A DNA stretch of 14,064 bases from Eubacteriaceae bacterium (GCA_017613995.1 JAGACT010000033.1:1-14064); one strand, 5' to 3'. Shown: positions 1 to 7,226, counted from the first letter of the stretch. Numbers and translations: made by a program. The notes: generated by a model not told the origin, from the letters alone.

Positions 1-687
1 GATATATCTGAAATCCTTCTTCAGATCGTCGTTCATTATCACCACGGCCTCGCCGAACAGGGCACCGATCTTGGTGCCTCCGATGTAGAACACGTCGCAG
101 AGGGAAGCCAGTTCGGGAAGATTCAGATCGCACGCGGGGCTCCTCAGGCCGTAGCCGAGCCTGGCCCCGTCGATGAACAGATACAGGGAGTACTCCAGGC
201 ACGCTTTCCGGATGTCCTCAAGTTCCTTTCTGGAATAGATCGTCCCCAGCTCAGTGGGGAAGCTTATGTAGACCATGCCGGGCATGACGATATGCTCGTG
301 GGCGCCGTCGGCATAGTGGGCTGCGCAGTAGCGCCTTATGGCCTCGCCCGTGATCTTTCCGCCGGTGCCCTCCAGGGTCAGCACCTTGTGCCCGGTGGCC
401 TCGATGGCTCCGGTCTCATGCACGTTTATGTGTCCGGTGCCGGCGGCTATGACTCCCTGGTGGGGCCTCAGGGCGGATTTAATCACCACGGTATTGGTCT
501 GGGTGCCGCCCACCAGGAAGTGCACGTCGCAGCGGTCGGTGCCAACGGCCTTCCTTATGAGTTCCCGGGCCTGCTCGCAGAAGATATCCTCCCCGTAGCC
601 GGGGGTCTGCACGAAATTGGTATCGTTAAGGGCCTTCATTATTCTGGGATGGGCGCCCTCCTGGTAGTCACACAGAAAAAGGTTCAT
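1..687 (-). CDS. Low-specificity L-threonine aldolase-like PLP enzyme (partial)
   Basis: Pyridoxal-phosphate fold-type I enzyme of the beta-eliminating lyase/threonine aldolase family, expected to split L-threonine or allo-threonine into glycine and acetaldehyde in the cytoplasm. The first 229 residues are present; the 3' end (roughly the last third of a usual 340-residue protein) lies beyond the window edge. Visible residues: DYQEGAHP near the N-terminus, a cofactor-stacking His in GTGHINVHETG (about residue 86), the PLP-N1 Asp and following Arg in FIDGARLG (D173, R176), and the Schiff-base Lys in GGTKIGALFGE (K206). Start chosen at 687 because AAGGA lies about 8 bases upstream; an in-frame ATG at 693 is possible but too close to that site. 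It begins 14 bases after the UPF0371 stop, so it is probably the third gene of the GNAT-UPF0371 operon. The exact substrate range (threonine versus other beta-hydroxy amino acids) cannot be read from the sequence. Confidence 0.9.
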   Translation of the reverse strand, partial: MNLFLCDYQEGAHPRIMKALNDTNFVQTPGYGEDIFCEQARELIRKAVGTDRCDVHFLVGGTQTNTVVIKSALRPHQGVIAAGTGHINVHETGAIEATGHKVLTLEGTGGKITGEAIRRYCAAHYADGAHEHIVMPGMVYISFPTELGTIYSRKELEDIRKACLEYSLYLFIDGARLGYGLRSPACDLNLPELASLCDVFYIGGTKIGALFGEAVVIMNDDLKKDFRYI

Positions 688-701
688 GTTCATCGTTCCT
701 T

Positions 702-2198
702 TCAGGATTTTTTATGATACAGCTTCTTTGTGTTGTAATTGGGTTCGCATGTCAGATTCATGCCCAGCTTTCTGAACACACCCTCGTCCACCGCGGAGAG
801 GATGACTGTGGAATGGGCCTCGCTGCCGGACAGGTCGTGCAGCACTTCCACCGCCTTCTTGGCAATGGGGTCGGACTGTGCGCAGATCGTAAGGGCGATG
901 AGGATCTCATCCATGTGAAGTCTGGGGTTGTTGTTTCCTAGGTACTCGGTCTTGAGTTCCTGTATGGGCTCGATTATCTCCGGGGAGATAAGATGGCGGC
1001 TGTCGTCTATGCCCGCCAGGGCCTTCAGGGCGTTCAGCAGCGCAGCGGAGCAGGCACCCAGCAGGTTCGATGTTTTGCCGGTGATGATCCTGCCGTCGGT
1101 GAGCTGGATTGCCACCGCGGGAGCGCCGGTGGAAGCGGCCTTGTCCAGAGCCGCGGCGATAACGGGACGGTCGGCAGCGGACACGCCCGCCTGGTTCATG
1201 ATCATCTCGTTCTTGTAGATCTCCTCGTCGGAGACCATGCCGTTCATCCTCTGGGAGCACAGGGCGGCGTAATACCTTCTTATGATCTCCTGCAGGGATG
1301 CATCGATCACCGCCTGTTCGTCGCTGATGCAGTATCCCACCATGTTCACGCCCATGTCGGTGGGGGACTTGTAGGGGGATGAGCCGAAGATACGCTCGAA
1401 GATGACGTTCAGAACCGGGAAGATCTCCACGTCCCTGTTGTAGTTGACGGCCTTCTGGTCGTAGGCTTCCAGATGGAAGGGATCGATCATGTTGACGTCG
1501 TTAAGGTCGGCGGTGGCCGCCTCGTAGGCCAGGTTCACGGGGTGCTTGAGGGGAAGATTCCATACCGGGAAGGTCTCGAACTTGGCGTATCCCGCCTTGA
1601 TGCCCCTCTTTGAATCGTGATACAGCTGGGAAAGGCATGTGGCCATCTTGCCGCTGCCGGGACCCGGGGCCGTGACCACCACCAGCGGGCGGCTGGTCTC
1701 TATGTAGTCGTTGCGGCCGAATCCCTCGTCGCTGACTATCCTGTCCACGTCGGTGGGATAGCCTTCTATGATGTAGTGGCAGTAGGATCTGACTCCCAGC
1801 TTGTCCAGCTTCTCCTTGAAGGCCTTCGCCAGAGGAGTGGCCTGGTACTGGGCCAGCACCACGCTGCCCACGTACAGCCCGATGCCCCTGAATGCGTCGA
1901 TGAGCCTGAGGACGTCGTCGTCGTAGGTTATGCCCAGATCGCCCCTGACCTTGCTCTTTTCTATGTCGGAGGAGTTGATCACCAGGATTATCTCCGCTTC
2001 GTCCTTCATCCTGAGCAGCATCTTGACCTTCGAATCCGGCTTGAAACCGGGAAGGACCCTGGAAGCATGGAAGTCATCGAAGAGCTTGCCTCCGAATTCC
2101 AGGTACAGTTTCCCTCCGAATTCGGCTATCCTCTCCCTGATATGCTCCGACTGTTCATGCATGTATTTCTCGTTGTCAAATCCGATCCTTTCCATCAT
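702..2198 (-). CDS. UPF0371/DUF1846 family protein
   Basis: A 498-residue protein matching the UPF0371 (DUF1846) family in length and sequence style; the family is conserved in Firmicutes and Actinobacteria and, as far as I know, has no established biochemical role. The most striking motif is a glycine-rich, P-loop-like segment APGPGSGKMAT at residues 177-187 following a hydrophobic strand (PLVVVTA), which suggests nucleotide or phosphate binding. This is inference, because no clear Walker B partner was identified. There is no signal peptide or membrane helix, so it is probably cytoplasmic. The start codon ATG overlaps the TGA stop of the upstream GNAT gene by four bases (ATGA), and GGGAGGA precedes it, so the two are translationally coupled; a second ATG directly follows and could also serve. 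Its stop lies 14 bases before the threonine aldolase start. Family assignment is strong, function unknown. Confidence 0.9.
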   Translation of the reverse strand: MMERIGFDNEKYMHEQSEHIRERIAEFGGKLYLEFGGKLFDDFHASRVLPGFKPDSKVKMLLRMKDEAEIILVINSSDIEKSKVRGDLGITYDDDVLRLIDAFRGIGLYVGSVVLAQYQATPLAKAFKEKLDKLGVRSYCHYIIEGYPTDVDRIVSDEGFGRNDYIETSRPLVVVTAPGPGSGKMATCLSQLYHDSKRGIKAGYAKFETFPVWNLPLKHPVNLAYEAATADLNDVNMIDPFHLEAYDQKAVNYNRDVEIFPVLNVIFERIFGSSPYKSPTDMGVNMVGYCISDEQAVIDASLQEIIRRYYAALCSQRMNGMVSDEEIYKNEMIMNQAGVSAADRPVIAAALDKAASTGAPAVAIQLTDGRIITGKTSNLLGACSAALLNALKALAGIDDSRHLISPEIIEPIQELKTEYLGNNNPRLHMDEILIALTICAQSDPIAKKAVEVLHDLSGSEAHSTVILSAVDEGVFRKLGMNLTCEPNYNTKKLYHKKS

Positions 2199-2713
2199 TT
2201 TCCTCCCTCGTACACTTTCTCATATGCCGCTCTTTTAGTACCGTCCTTCATGTACACGGTGCCGCAGTGGATGAATCCGAACTTTTCGACGGCCCTTCTC
2301 ATGGCCCTGTTGTCATAATGGGTGTCCACCCTGACGGAACCTGCTCCCAGCGACGGACACAGCCCGTACACGTAATCGAACACCTTCCCCGCAAGGCCCT
2401 GTCCCCGGGATGAGGCGCTGAAGGCTATCCGGTGGATAGTAATGTAGCTGTCACCCGTCGTGAGCCAGTCCCCGTCGTCGATGACGGCATAGGTCGGTTC
2501 GGCGCCGAAGATGGCGCTGAAGGCCCCGAGGATCTCATCCCCGCCGACCACCTTGTAGCTTACGCCCGCTTCCATGTCCCGGAGGATGTCATCCTTCGAC
2601 GGGTAATCGTCCCGCCACTGAAAAAAGCCGTTTGCCCTCTGGAACAGGGTGGCTTCAGCCATGATCTCCCGGATGGCGTCCGCGTCCTCGGCTGACGCTT
2701 TCAGTATCTCCAT
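2195..2713 (-). CDS. GNAT-family N-acetyltransferase
   Basis: A 172-residue GCN5-related acetyltransferase, which transfers the acetyl group of acetyl-CoA to an amine of an unknown acceptor. The acetyl-CoA pyrophosphate-binding motif A is visible as IHRIAFSASSRGQGLAGKVF (residues 93-112), with the signature R/Q-x-x-G-x-G/A as RGQGLAG at 103-109. Motif B follows as DNRAMRRAVEKFGFIHCGT (134-152), the usual helix plus strand ending in GF. Length is typical of a single-domain GNAT. It is preceded by GGGGAG about 8 bases before the ATG and by a candidate promoter, so it should be the first gene of the operon with UPF0371 (4-base overlap) and threonine aldolase. The acceptor cannot be told: small-molecule amine, antibiotic or protein N-terminus are all possible. 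Confidence 0.9.
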   Translation of the reverse strand: MEILKASAEDADAIREIMAEATLFQRANGFFQWRDDYPSKDDILRDMEAGVSYKVVGGDEILGAFSAIFGAEPTYAVIDDGDWLTTGDSYITIHRIAFSASSRGQGLAGKVFDYVYGLCPSLGAGSVRVDTHYDNRAMRRAVEKFGFIHCGTVYMKDGTKRAAYEKVYEGGK

Positions 2714-2733
2714 AGTCCGTCTCCCCGCTCAAA

Positions 2734-2762
2734 ACAATACATATCGATTTTAACACAATCAA
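2734..2762 (-). promoter_or_regulatory. Candidate sigma-70 type promoter of the GNAT-UPF0371-aldolase operon
   Basis: On the minus strand, TTGATT (2762-2757) is followed after 17 bases by TATTGT (2739-2734); each hexamer matches four of six consensus positions. Transcription would start near 2727, leaving a very short leader that just holds the ribosome binding site of the GNAT gene. An alternative -10 (TAAAAT, a few bases further upstream) has no good partner -35. Pattern match only. Confidence 0.35.
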
Positions 2763-2824
2763 AGGGCTTTCCCACATCAGAATCTGCCTTAAATGGAAAA
2801 ATGATGACGGGCCGCGGACATAGA

Positions 2825-2851
2825 AAAAGGGCCCTCCCCCTGGAAAGCCCT
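2825..2851 (-). terminator. Rho-independent terminator of the two-component operon
   Basis: Read on the minus strand, AGGGCTTTCC pairs with GGAGGGCCCT (ten pairs, two of them G-U) around a four-base AGGG loop and is followed by five T residues. The 5' arm overlaps the TAG stop of the histidine kinase gene (2852-2850), so transcription would end right behind the coding region and separate this operon from the GNAT operon downstream. Confidence 0.75.
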
Positions 2852-4283
2852 AAACAGCCTGTTCTTCCGGTTTCGCAGCTGACGCGGAAGGTGAAGTGGC
2901 GTTGATGTTTCTGAAGATCATGGAGAATTCGCTGCCTTCCCCTTCCTTGGTGCGCACCTTTATGATGCCGCAGTGGTTCTCCACGATTATCCGGGCGATG
3001 GAAAGCCCAAGTCCGTAGCCTCCCGTCTCCTTGGTACGGGAAGTGTCCGCCCGGTAGAACCGCTCGAAGATGTTCGGCAGGTCCTCGTTCGAGATGCCTA
3101 TACCGTGGTCCTTCACCGACAGGCAGAAGCCCGCCCCAAGACGTTTGAGGGTCACCTCCACCAGCTTTATGTCCGTGGAGTACTTCACGGCGTTGTCCAG
3201 GAATATCCTCAGGGCCTGCCTGAACCTGGTCTCGTCGGCGTTGAAGATGATGCCGCTCTCGCAGTCCAGCTCGAAAGTGAAGTCGGGATGCACCATGCCC
3301 TCCTCCCTGACGGTGGTGGCCACCAGTTCGGAGATGTCCACGGGGCGCATGTCGAAGTTGACCGTATCGTTGTCGTGCCTGGTGAGGAACAGAAGCTTTT
3401 CCACCAGCTCCTTCATGTTCTCGCATTCGGAGATGATGGAATCGATGGATTCGTTGAGGATCTCCTCGTCGTCCTTTCCCCAGCGCCTGAGCATGGAGCC
3501 GTAGCCCGAAATGACGGCGATGGGGGTCCGAAGCTCATGGGACACGTCGGAAACGAAACGCTTCTGCTTGTCATAGGAGATCTGGATACGGTCGATCATG
3601 TCGTTTATGGTGACCGCCAGTTCGTTGAGCTCCGCCTCCGTATGGGTGACGTCCAGCCTCAGATCGAAGTTCTCGGCGCTGATCTGCTTGGTCACCTCCG
3701 TCATCTCCCTGATGGGTGCCAGGATGCGGTTCATGCGGTAGCTGCCCGCCAGAACGAAAACGAAGAATCCGCACAGAAGAGTCGTCACCAGGGTCTTGAG
3801 GGAATACATCTGGGACGCATAGACCCCGGAGGCGTCGAAGCAGATGATCAGCCTGACGGGGATGGAATCCAGGACCGTTTCGGTGATAAAGAAGTAGGAA
3901 CCGTCGGAGATGCCGGAAAACTGGGGGAAATACTTAACGAGAAGGTCCCTCTTCGACAGCAGGGCGTCGATCCCGTCGGTTATCCTGGTGGTGCCGGATA
4001 TGACCGTGCCGTTGCCGTCCACTATGTAGATCTCCCGGATCCCGTAGGTGCTCCGAAGGGAAATGAGGTATACCCTCAGCCCGTCGCTGCCTACTCCGCT
4101 GCGCTCAGCTTCGGAGGCGATCATCCCCGTCAGGGACGAGCCCGTCTGCTCGAACACGCTCGCGCTGCGGTATGTGGTGAGCGCGAAAAAAACGCCCAGG
4201 ATAAAAATGCATACGAGCAGATATATCAGGGCGTAGGTGAAGTGTATTCTTTTTCTGATGGAACTCGAGTTATTCTTCTTCAT
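2850..4283 (-). CDS. Sensor histidine kinase (HAMP, HisKA, HATPase_c)
   Basis: Membrane sensor kinase of 477 residues. Order: TM1 about 14-36, extracytoplasmic sensor region about 37-160 with no family I can name, TM2 about 164-181, HAMP linker to about 235, dimerisation/phosphoacceptor helix with SHELRTPIAVI (His249), then the ATPase domain with N box (LDNAVKYS, Asn364), G1 DHGIGI (392-397), F box FERFYR (406-411) and G2 GYGLG (422-426). All catalytic motifs are intact. It should autophosphorylate and pass phosphate to the response regulator encoded just upstream. The chosen ATG lies inside the regulator gene (14-base overlap), implying coupled translation. An in-frame GTG at 4304 would add seven residues, and neither start has a well-placed ribosome binding site. 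The C-terminal 15 residues are low-complexity (Ser/Ala/Pro/Glu). Organisation resembles envelope-sensing kinases, but the signal is unknown. Confidence 0.93.
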   Translation of the reverse strand: MKKNNSSSIRKRIHFTYALIYLLVCIFILGVFFALTTYRSASVFEQTGSSLTGMIASEAERSGVGSDGLRVYLISLRSTYGIREIYIVDGNGTVISGTTRITDGIDALLSKRDLLVKYFPQFSGISDGSYFFITETVLDSIPVRLIICFDASGVYASQMYSLKTLVTTLLCGFFVFVLAGSYRMNRILAPIREMTEVTKQISAENFDLRLDVTHTEAELNELAVTINDMIDRIQISYDKQKRFVSDVSHELRTPIAVISGYGSMLRRWGKDDEEILNESIDSIISECENMKELVEKLLFLTRHDNDTVNFDMRPVDISELVATTVREEGMVHPDFTFELDCESGIIFNADETRFRQALRIFLDNAVKYSTDIKLVEVTLKRLGAGFCLSVKDHGIGISNEDLPNIFERFYRADTSRTKETGGYGLGLSIARIIVENHCGIIKVRTKEGEGSEFSMIFRNINATSPSASAAKPEEQAV

Positions 4284-4953
4284 CCCTGAACTGATAGCCC
4301 ACACCTCTTACCGTCTTGATGAAGCTGGTGCCGAATACCTCATCTATCTTGCTTCTGAGGTAGCGGATGTATACGTCGGTGACGTTGGTCTCCGCCTCGT
4401 ATTCGTAGCCCCAGACATTTTCAACTATCTGCTCCCTGGAAAGGACGATATTCTTGTTCATCATAAGGTAGCTCAGAAGCTCGAACTCCTTCTTCGTCAG
4501 GGTGATGGGGGTATCGTCATACTTGACCTCATACTTCTCCCTGTTGAGCACCAGCTTGCCGCATCTGATGACGGCGGCGGTATTGGTCCTGTCGTTGTTC
4601 TTCAGGGCCACCCTCATCCTGGCCAGGAGCTCCTCAATGGCGAAGGGCTTCGTCATGTAGTCGTTGGCGCCCACATCCAGCCCCGTGACCTTGTCAGACA
4701 CATCGTCCTTGGCAGTGAGCATTATGATGGGCGTATCTATCCCCTCGCTCCTGAGCCTGCGGCAGATCTCAATGCCGCTGAGATTGGGCAGCATCAGATC
4801 CAGTATGATGATATCGAATTCACCGGTCTGGGCCATGGAGTAGCCCTTGCGGCCCTCCTCGGCGATCTGGGTCTCATATCCCTCATGCTTCAGTTCCAGC
4901 TGGAGGAACCTGGAGATCTTGGCTTCGTCTTCTATTATCAGTACTTTCTTCAT
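4270..4953 (-). CDS. OmpR/PhoB-family response regulator
   Basis: A 227-residue two-domain transcription regulator. The receiver domain (residues 1-120) shows the acidic pair in IIEDE (8-10), phosphoacceptor Asp52 in IIILDLMLPNLSG, Thr80 in MLTAKDD, and Lys102 in DYMTKPF. The C-terminal winged helix (about 129-225) has the typical LTKKEFELLSYLM start, the recognition-helix region ETNVTDVYIRYLRSKID, and the wing ending KTVRGVGYQF. Length and motifs are standard for the family. Its 3' end overlaps the kinase gene by 14 bases and its start lies 16 bases after the stop of the small membrane-protein gene, so the three form one operon. A GGGGGTGG ribosome binding site precedes the ATG. Regulators of this family usually bind direct repeats; the operon promoter instead carries a perfect palindrome, so autoregulation by this protein is not obvious. 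Confidence 0.96.
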   Translation of the reverse strand: MKKVLIIEDEAKISRFLQLELKHEGYETQIAEEGRKGYSMAQTGEFDIIILDLMLPNLSGIEICRRLRSEGIDTPIIMLTAKDDVSDKVTGLDVGANDYMTKPFAIEELLARMRVALKNNDRTNTAAVIRCGKLVLNREKYEVKYDDTPITLTKKEFELLSYLMMNKNIVLSREQIVENVWGYEYEAETNVTDVYIRYLRSKIDEVFGTSFIKTVRGVGYQFRDEEE

Positions 4954-4969
4954 ATCAGTCCACCCCCTG

Positions 4970-5317
4970 TTATCTTATTATTATCTCGCTGTAGCCTTCC
5001 TTGTCCGTCTTCACGGCATTCTCGGGCATCCTGCTTTTATACTCCGAAACGCTGACCGTGGCCCTGCTCAGAGGACTGCGGGCCTTCTTGGCATCCGTCA
5101 CTATGTCCATTTCAAAGAGCGCCAGGATAAGCAGCAGCGTCCCGATGACCCAGGAAGGGATGTCGAAAACGAACAGCAGGAGCACCACCAGCATAAGAGG
5201 CGCCGAGATGAGTTCCTCGCCGTCGCTTTTGATGTGCAGTATCCTGCTCTGGTCTCCCAGGACCATGGAATACACTCTTGAAAGTGTGCTGCTTTTGGTC
5301 GCGTTGTCCTTTTCCAA
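4970..5317 (-). CDS. Small membrane protein, DUF4342-like, heading the two-component operon
   Basis: A 115-residue protein starting at TTG (5317), chosen because AAAGGAG sits 6 bases upstream. The in-frame ATG at 5356 lacks a ribosome site and would lie upstream of the predicted transcription start. Order: short polar N-terminus, a segment reading SRILHIKSDGEELISAP (residues 24-40), a hydrophobic stretch of about 35 residues broken by DIPSW that can form a two-helix hairpin, then EMDIVTD and a charged C-terminal tail of about 40 residues. The layout (basic strand, DGxxxxxxP, two hydrophobic segments, acidic end) resembles DUF4342, where the same pattern follows a helical N-terminus; I infer this from memory and the match is loose. 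It lies 16 bases before the response regulator gene. A role as accessory or feedback partner of the sensor kinase is plausible but unproven. Confidence 0.75.
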   Translation of the reverse strand: MEKDNATKSSTLSRVYSMVLGDQSRILHIKSDGEELISAPLMLVVLLLFVFDIPSWVIGTLLLILALFEMDIVTDAKKARSPLSRATVSVSEYKSRMPENAVKTDKEGYSEIIIR

Positions 5318-5344
5318 TTCTCTCTCCTTTGAGATATCATTATA

Positions 5345-5375
5345 ATTATAGCGCATTAATGCGCGATTTGTCCAA
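5345..5375 (-). promoter_or_regulatory. Promoter of the DUF4342-like/response regulator/kinase operon
   Basis: On the minus strand TGGACA (5374-5369; five of six matches to TTGACA) is followed after 18 bases by a perfect TATAAT (5350-5345). A second TATAAT directly follows (5344-5339) but is too far from the -35. The predicted start near 5338 gives a leader of about 20 bases ending at the TTG start, with AAAGGAG in it. The spacer is mostly filled by a perfect palindrome, annotated separately. Confidence 0.65.
5351..5364. promoter_or_regulatory. Candidate operator: perfect 14-base palindrome in promoter spacer
   Basis: GCGCATTAATGCGC is its own reverse complement over all 14 bases and fits between the -35 and -10 boxes of the two-component operon promoter, directly touching the -10. 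A dimeric repressor bound here would block RNA polymerase. It also lies about 50 bases upstream of the -35 of the divergent MBL-fold gene, so it might affect both. The binding protein is unknown; no dedicated one-component repressor gene is visible in the window. Confidence 0.5.
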
Positions 5376-5415
5376 CATTAAAAAATGATTAGAGGATATT
5401 AGGGAAGGAAATCTG

Positions 5416-5443
5416 TTGTAACTAACGGGTTTTGATATATAAT
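5416..5443 (+). promoter_or_regulatory. Promoter of the MBL-fold hydrolase gene
   Basis: TTGTAA (5416-5421) and a perfect TATAAT (5438-5443) are separated by 16 bases. Transcription would begin near 5450, giving a leader of about 29 bases that contains GGAGG and ends at the GTG start at 5479. This placement argues against the in-frame ATG at 5452 as start, because it would lie at the very 5' end of the message. Confidence 0.5.
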
Positions 5444-5478
5444 AAAAAATAATGATTTTCAGCATGGAGGAAATATCT

Positions 5479-6255
5479 GTGTTCGGATTCAACAAAGTGA
5501 ACATCAGCTTCATCGCCAACGCCGGAGTAATGATATATTCCAACAAACAGAAGGTGCTCATCGATGCCCTGCACCGCGGGGAGGATATCATGGCCAGCTC
5601 CGTGGACGAGGATACCATAAACGAGATAGTAGCCGCCACCGGAAAGTTCAAGGCTGTGGACATGATGCTGTTTTCCCACGAGCACGGGGATCACTTCAAC
5701 GCGTCCCTGACCGCCCAGGCCCTGGAAAAGAGCGGCATCCTGAACGTCATGGGCACGAAGGCTGTGATGGACCTTCTCAAGGCGGACGAAGCCTACAGCG
5801 AGGAATTCGCCTCCAGGCTCTGGTGCATGGACATGTCCATAGGCCTCAGCACTCACATAAACATCAGGGGCATCAACATCGAAGCCATCGGCATGGAGCA
5901 CGACGCCATCGGCCGCAACTGCCCCGTAAACAACAGCTACCTGTTCACCCTGGGAGGAAAGACCTTCTTGCACGTTGGGGACGCCAAGGGCACGAAGGCC
6001 AACTTCGAGGACGTGGCATGCCTCAAGACCCACATCGACGTGATGTTCGTTCCCTTCACATACGTGGGGATCGCCGAAGCCAGGGAAGCCATCAGCGCGC
6101 TGGCACCGGGAAAACTGGTGGTGATGCACATGCCGGACTCCGAAAAGGACGACAACAACTGGGCGGAGAAGGCCCATATGGCGTATGCCACCAATTCCGC
6201 GGGACTGCCCTCCACGGTATTCTTCGAGAAGCCCGGGGACGGCTTCACGCTTTAA
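5479..6255 (+). CDS. Metallo-beta-lactamase-fold hydrolase (UlaG-like type)
   Basis: A 258-residue soluble metal-dependent hydrolase of the metallo-beta-lactamase superfamily, similar in layout to UlaG/YycJ-type members rather than true beta-lactamases. Motifs: an N-terminal NISFIANAGVMI strand, the metal site SHEHGDH (HxHxDH, residues 67-72), a histidine in GMEHDAIGRN (H141), the bridging Asp in LHVGDAKGT (D168) and a late histidine in VVMHMP (H217). The start is taken as GTG, 8 bases after GGAGG (5466-5470). That GGAGG overlaps an in-frame ATG at 5464, which would need another site, and the ATG at 5452 lies at the predicted transcript end. It is monocistronic, with its own promoter and terminator, and divergent from the two-component operon. 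The substrate cannot be deduced; phosphodiester, lactone or thioester hydrolysis are all known in the superfamily. Confidence 0.9.
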   Translation: MFGFNKVNISFIANAGVMIYSNKQKVLIDALHRGEDIMASSVDEDTINEIVAATGKFKAVDMMLFSHEHGDHFNASLTAQALEKSGILNVMGTKAVMDLLKADEAYSEEFASRLWCMDMSIGLSTHINIRGINIEAIGMEHDAIGRNCPVNNSYLFTLGGKTFLHVGDAKGTKANFEDVACLKTHIDVMFVPFTYVGIAEAREAISALAPGKLVVMHMPDSEKDDNNWAEKAHMAYATNSAGLPSTVFFEKPGDGFTL

Positions 6256-6263
6256 AAAAGATC

Positions 6264-6286
6264 AGCCGGAATCATCCGGCTTTTTT
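6264..6286 (+). terminator. Rho-independent terminator after the MBL-fold gene
   Basis: AGCCGGA and TCCGGCT pair perfectly over seven bases around an ATCA loop and are followed by a run of T. It begins 8 bases after the stop codon at 6255. A run of A precedes the stem, so it may also work weakly on the opposite strand. Confidence 0.88.
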
Positions 6287-6326
6287 GCTTGTCCGGGGTT
6301 TCCCGGAAAAGCAGGAAGGAGGAAAA

Positions 6327-7190
6327 ATGAGCGACAGAAAAGCATTTGACGACATAGCGCCCATGGAGGATGCCGATAAATATCTGGAAAGGATAGGCTT
6401 CGAAGGGAAGACCGATGTGAGCCTGGAGTGTCTCAACCGCCTGCTCGCAGCCCATCAGCGCAGCGTGCCCTTCGAGAACATAGACGTGTGCGACCTGGGG
6501 AGGAACATCGATCTTTCCCCTGCTGCCCTATTCGACAAGATAGTGACGCAGCACAGGGGCGGTTACTGCTTCGAGCTCAACGGAGCGTTTCTCCATCTTC
6601 TGAAGGCGCTGGGCTTCGACGTCACTCCCTGTTACTGCCGTTCCATCCGAAACGGGGTGCTCGGGGGCATCTCCCACCGGGGAGTGCTGGTATACCTGGA
6701 CGGAGCGGTCTATTTCACGGACGTGGGATACGGCAACATCATGAGCCCTAAGGCTATACTGATGGAGGACGGCAGCGTCACGGTATCGGGGGAAGTGAGC
6801 TTCACCGTGCAGCATTACGCGGGAAGCTGGTATGAGATCATCGGGGATTCCCCCTACAGGATAAACTCCGCCGGGGAACTGGAACGCATAAGGAAGACGG
6901 ACCTGGTGGTCTCAGCGGAGCTGGCGGTATGCGCGGATTTCGAGATGTTCAACGACCGCTTCCAGGGACCCCTTTCGGGATTCAGAAAGAAAAGATGGTG
7001 CATCATCCAGACCCCTTCGGGCCAGAAATCCATCACCGGCAGCACCTATTTCCTCATAGAGGACGGAGTACTGACCAAAACGCCCATAGCGGACGGAGCC
7101 ATGAGAAGACAGCTTATGGAAAAGGAATTCGGACTGTGTTTCACCGACGAGCAGTGGGCCCTCATAGAATCGCACACAGAGCTTATGTAA
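6327..7190 (+). CDS. Arylamine N-acetyltransferase-family protein
   Basis: A 287-residue member of the arylamine N-acetyltransferase (NAT) family, which moves an acetyl group from acetyl-CoA through an active-site cysteine to aromatic amines or hydrazines. The catalytic triad can be placed: Cys81 in HRGGYCFELN, His117 in GISHRGVLV and Asp132 in YFTDVGYGN. The substrate-binding N-terminus (PFENIDV, 48-54) is also typical. Length fits bacterial NATs (about 260-290). The ATG at 6327 follows AGGAAGGAGG with a 4-base gap; the reading frame is open far upstream but there it overlaps the MBL gene and holds no recognisable sequence. It lies 71 bases after the MBL gene with a terminator between them, so it probably has its own transcription or depends on read-through; I see no strong promoter. 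The C-terminal third resembles related amide synthases, so acyl transfer other than acetyl is possible. Confidence 0.92.
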   Translation: MSDRKAFDDIAPMEDADKYLERIGFEGKTDVSLECLNRLLAAHQRSVPFENIDVCDLGRNIDLSPAALFDKIVTQHRGGYCFELNGAFLHLLKALGFDVTPCYCRSIRNGVLGGISHRGVLVYLDGAVYFTDVGYGNIMSPKAILMEDGSVTVSGEVSFTVQHYAGSWYEIIGDSPYRINSAGELERIRKTDLVVSAELAVCADFEMFNDRFQGPLSGFRKKRWCIIQTPSGQKSITGSTYFLIEDGVLTKTPIADGAMRRQLMEKEFGLCFTDEQWALIESHTELM

Positions 7191-7192
7191 AC

Positions 7193-7219
7193 AAAAAACG
7201 GCCTTTCGGCCGTTTTTTT
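7193..7219. terminator. Bidirectional terminator between NAT and rubrerythrin genes
   Basis: ACGGCC pairs with GGCCGT around a TTTC loop; the stem is flanked by six A on the left and seven T on the right, which extend the pairing and give a U-tail on either strand. It sits 2 bases after the plus-strand NAT stop and 7 bases from the minus-strand rubrerythrin stop, serving both convergent genes. Confidence 0.92.
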
Positions 7220-7226
7220 GATGTCA

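Noticed and set aside
2973..4289. 438-codon open frame on the plus strand opposite the histidine kinase
   Set aside because: The kinase motifs on the minus strand are unambiguous; the antisense translation is rich in His/Gly/Val/Asp with no domain.
5318..5356. ATG start at 5356 for the small DUF4342-like protein
   Set aside because: It overlaps the promoter spacer palindrome and has no ribosome site; TTG at 5317 has AAAGGAG at the right distance.
5422..6177. 251-codon minus-strand frame across the MBL-fold gene
   Set aside because: Antisense to an intact MBL protein with HEHGDH; translation has no recognisable motif.
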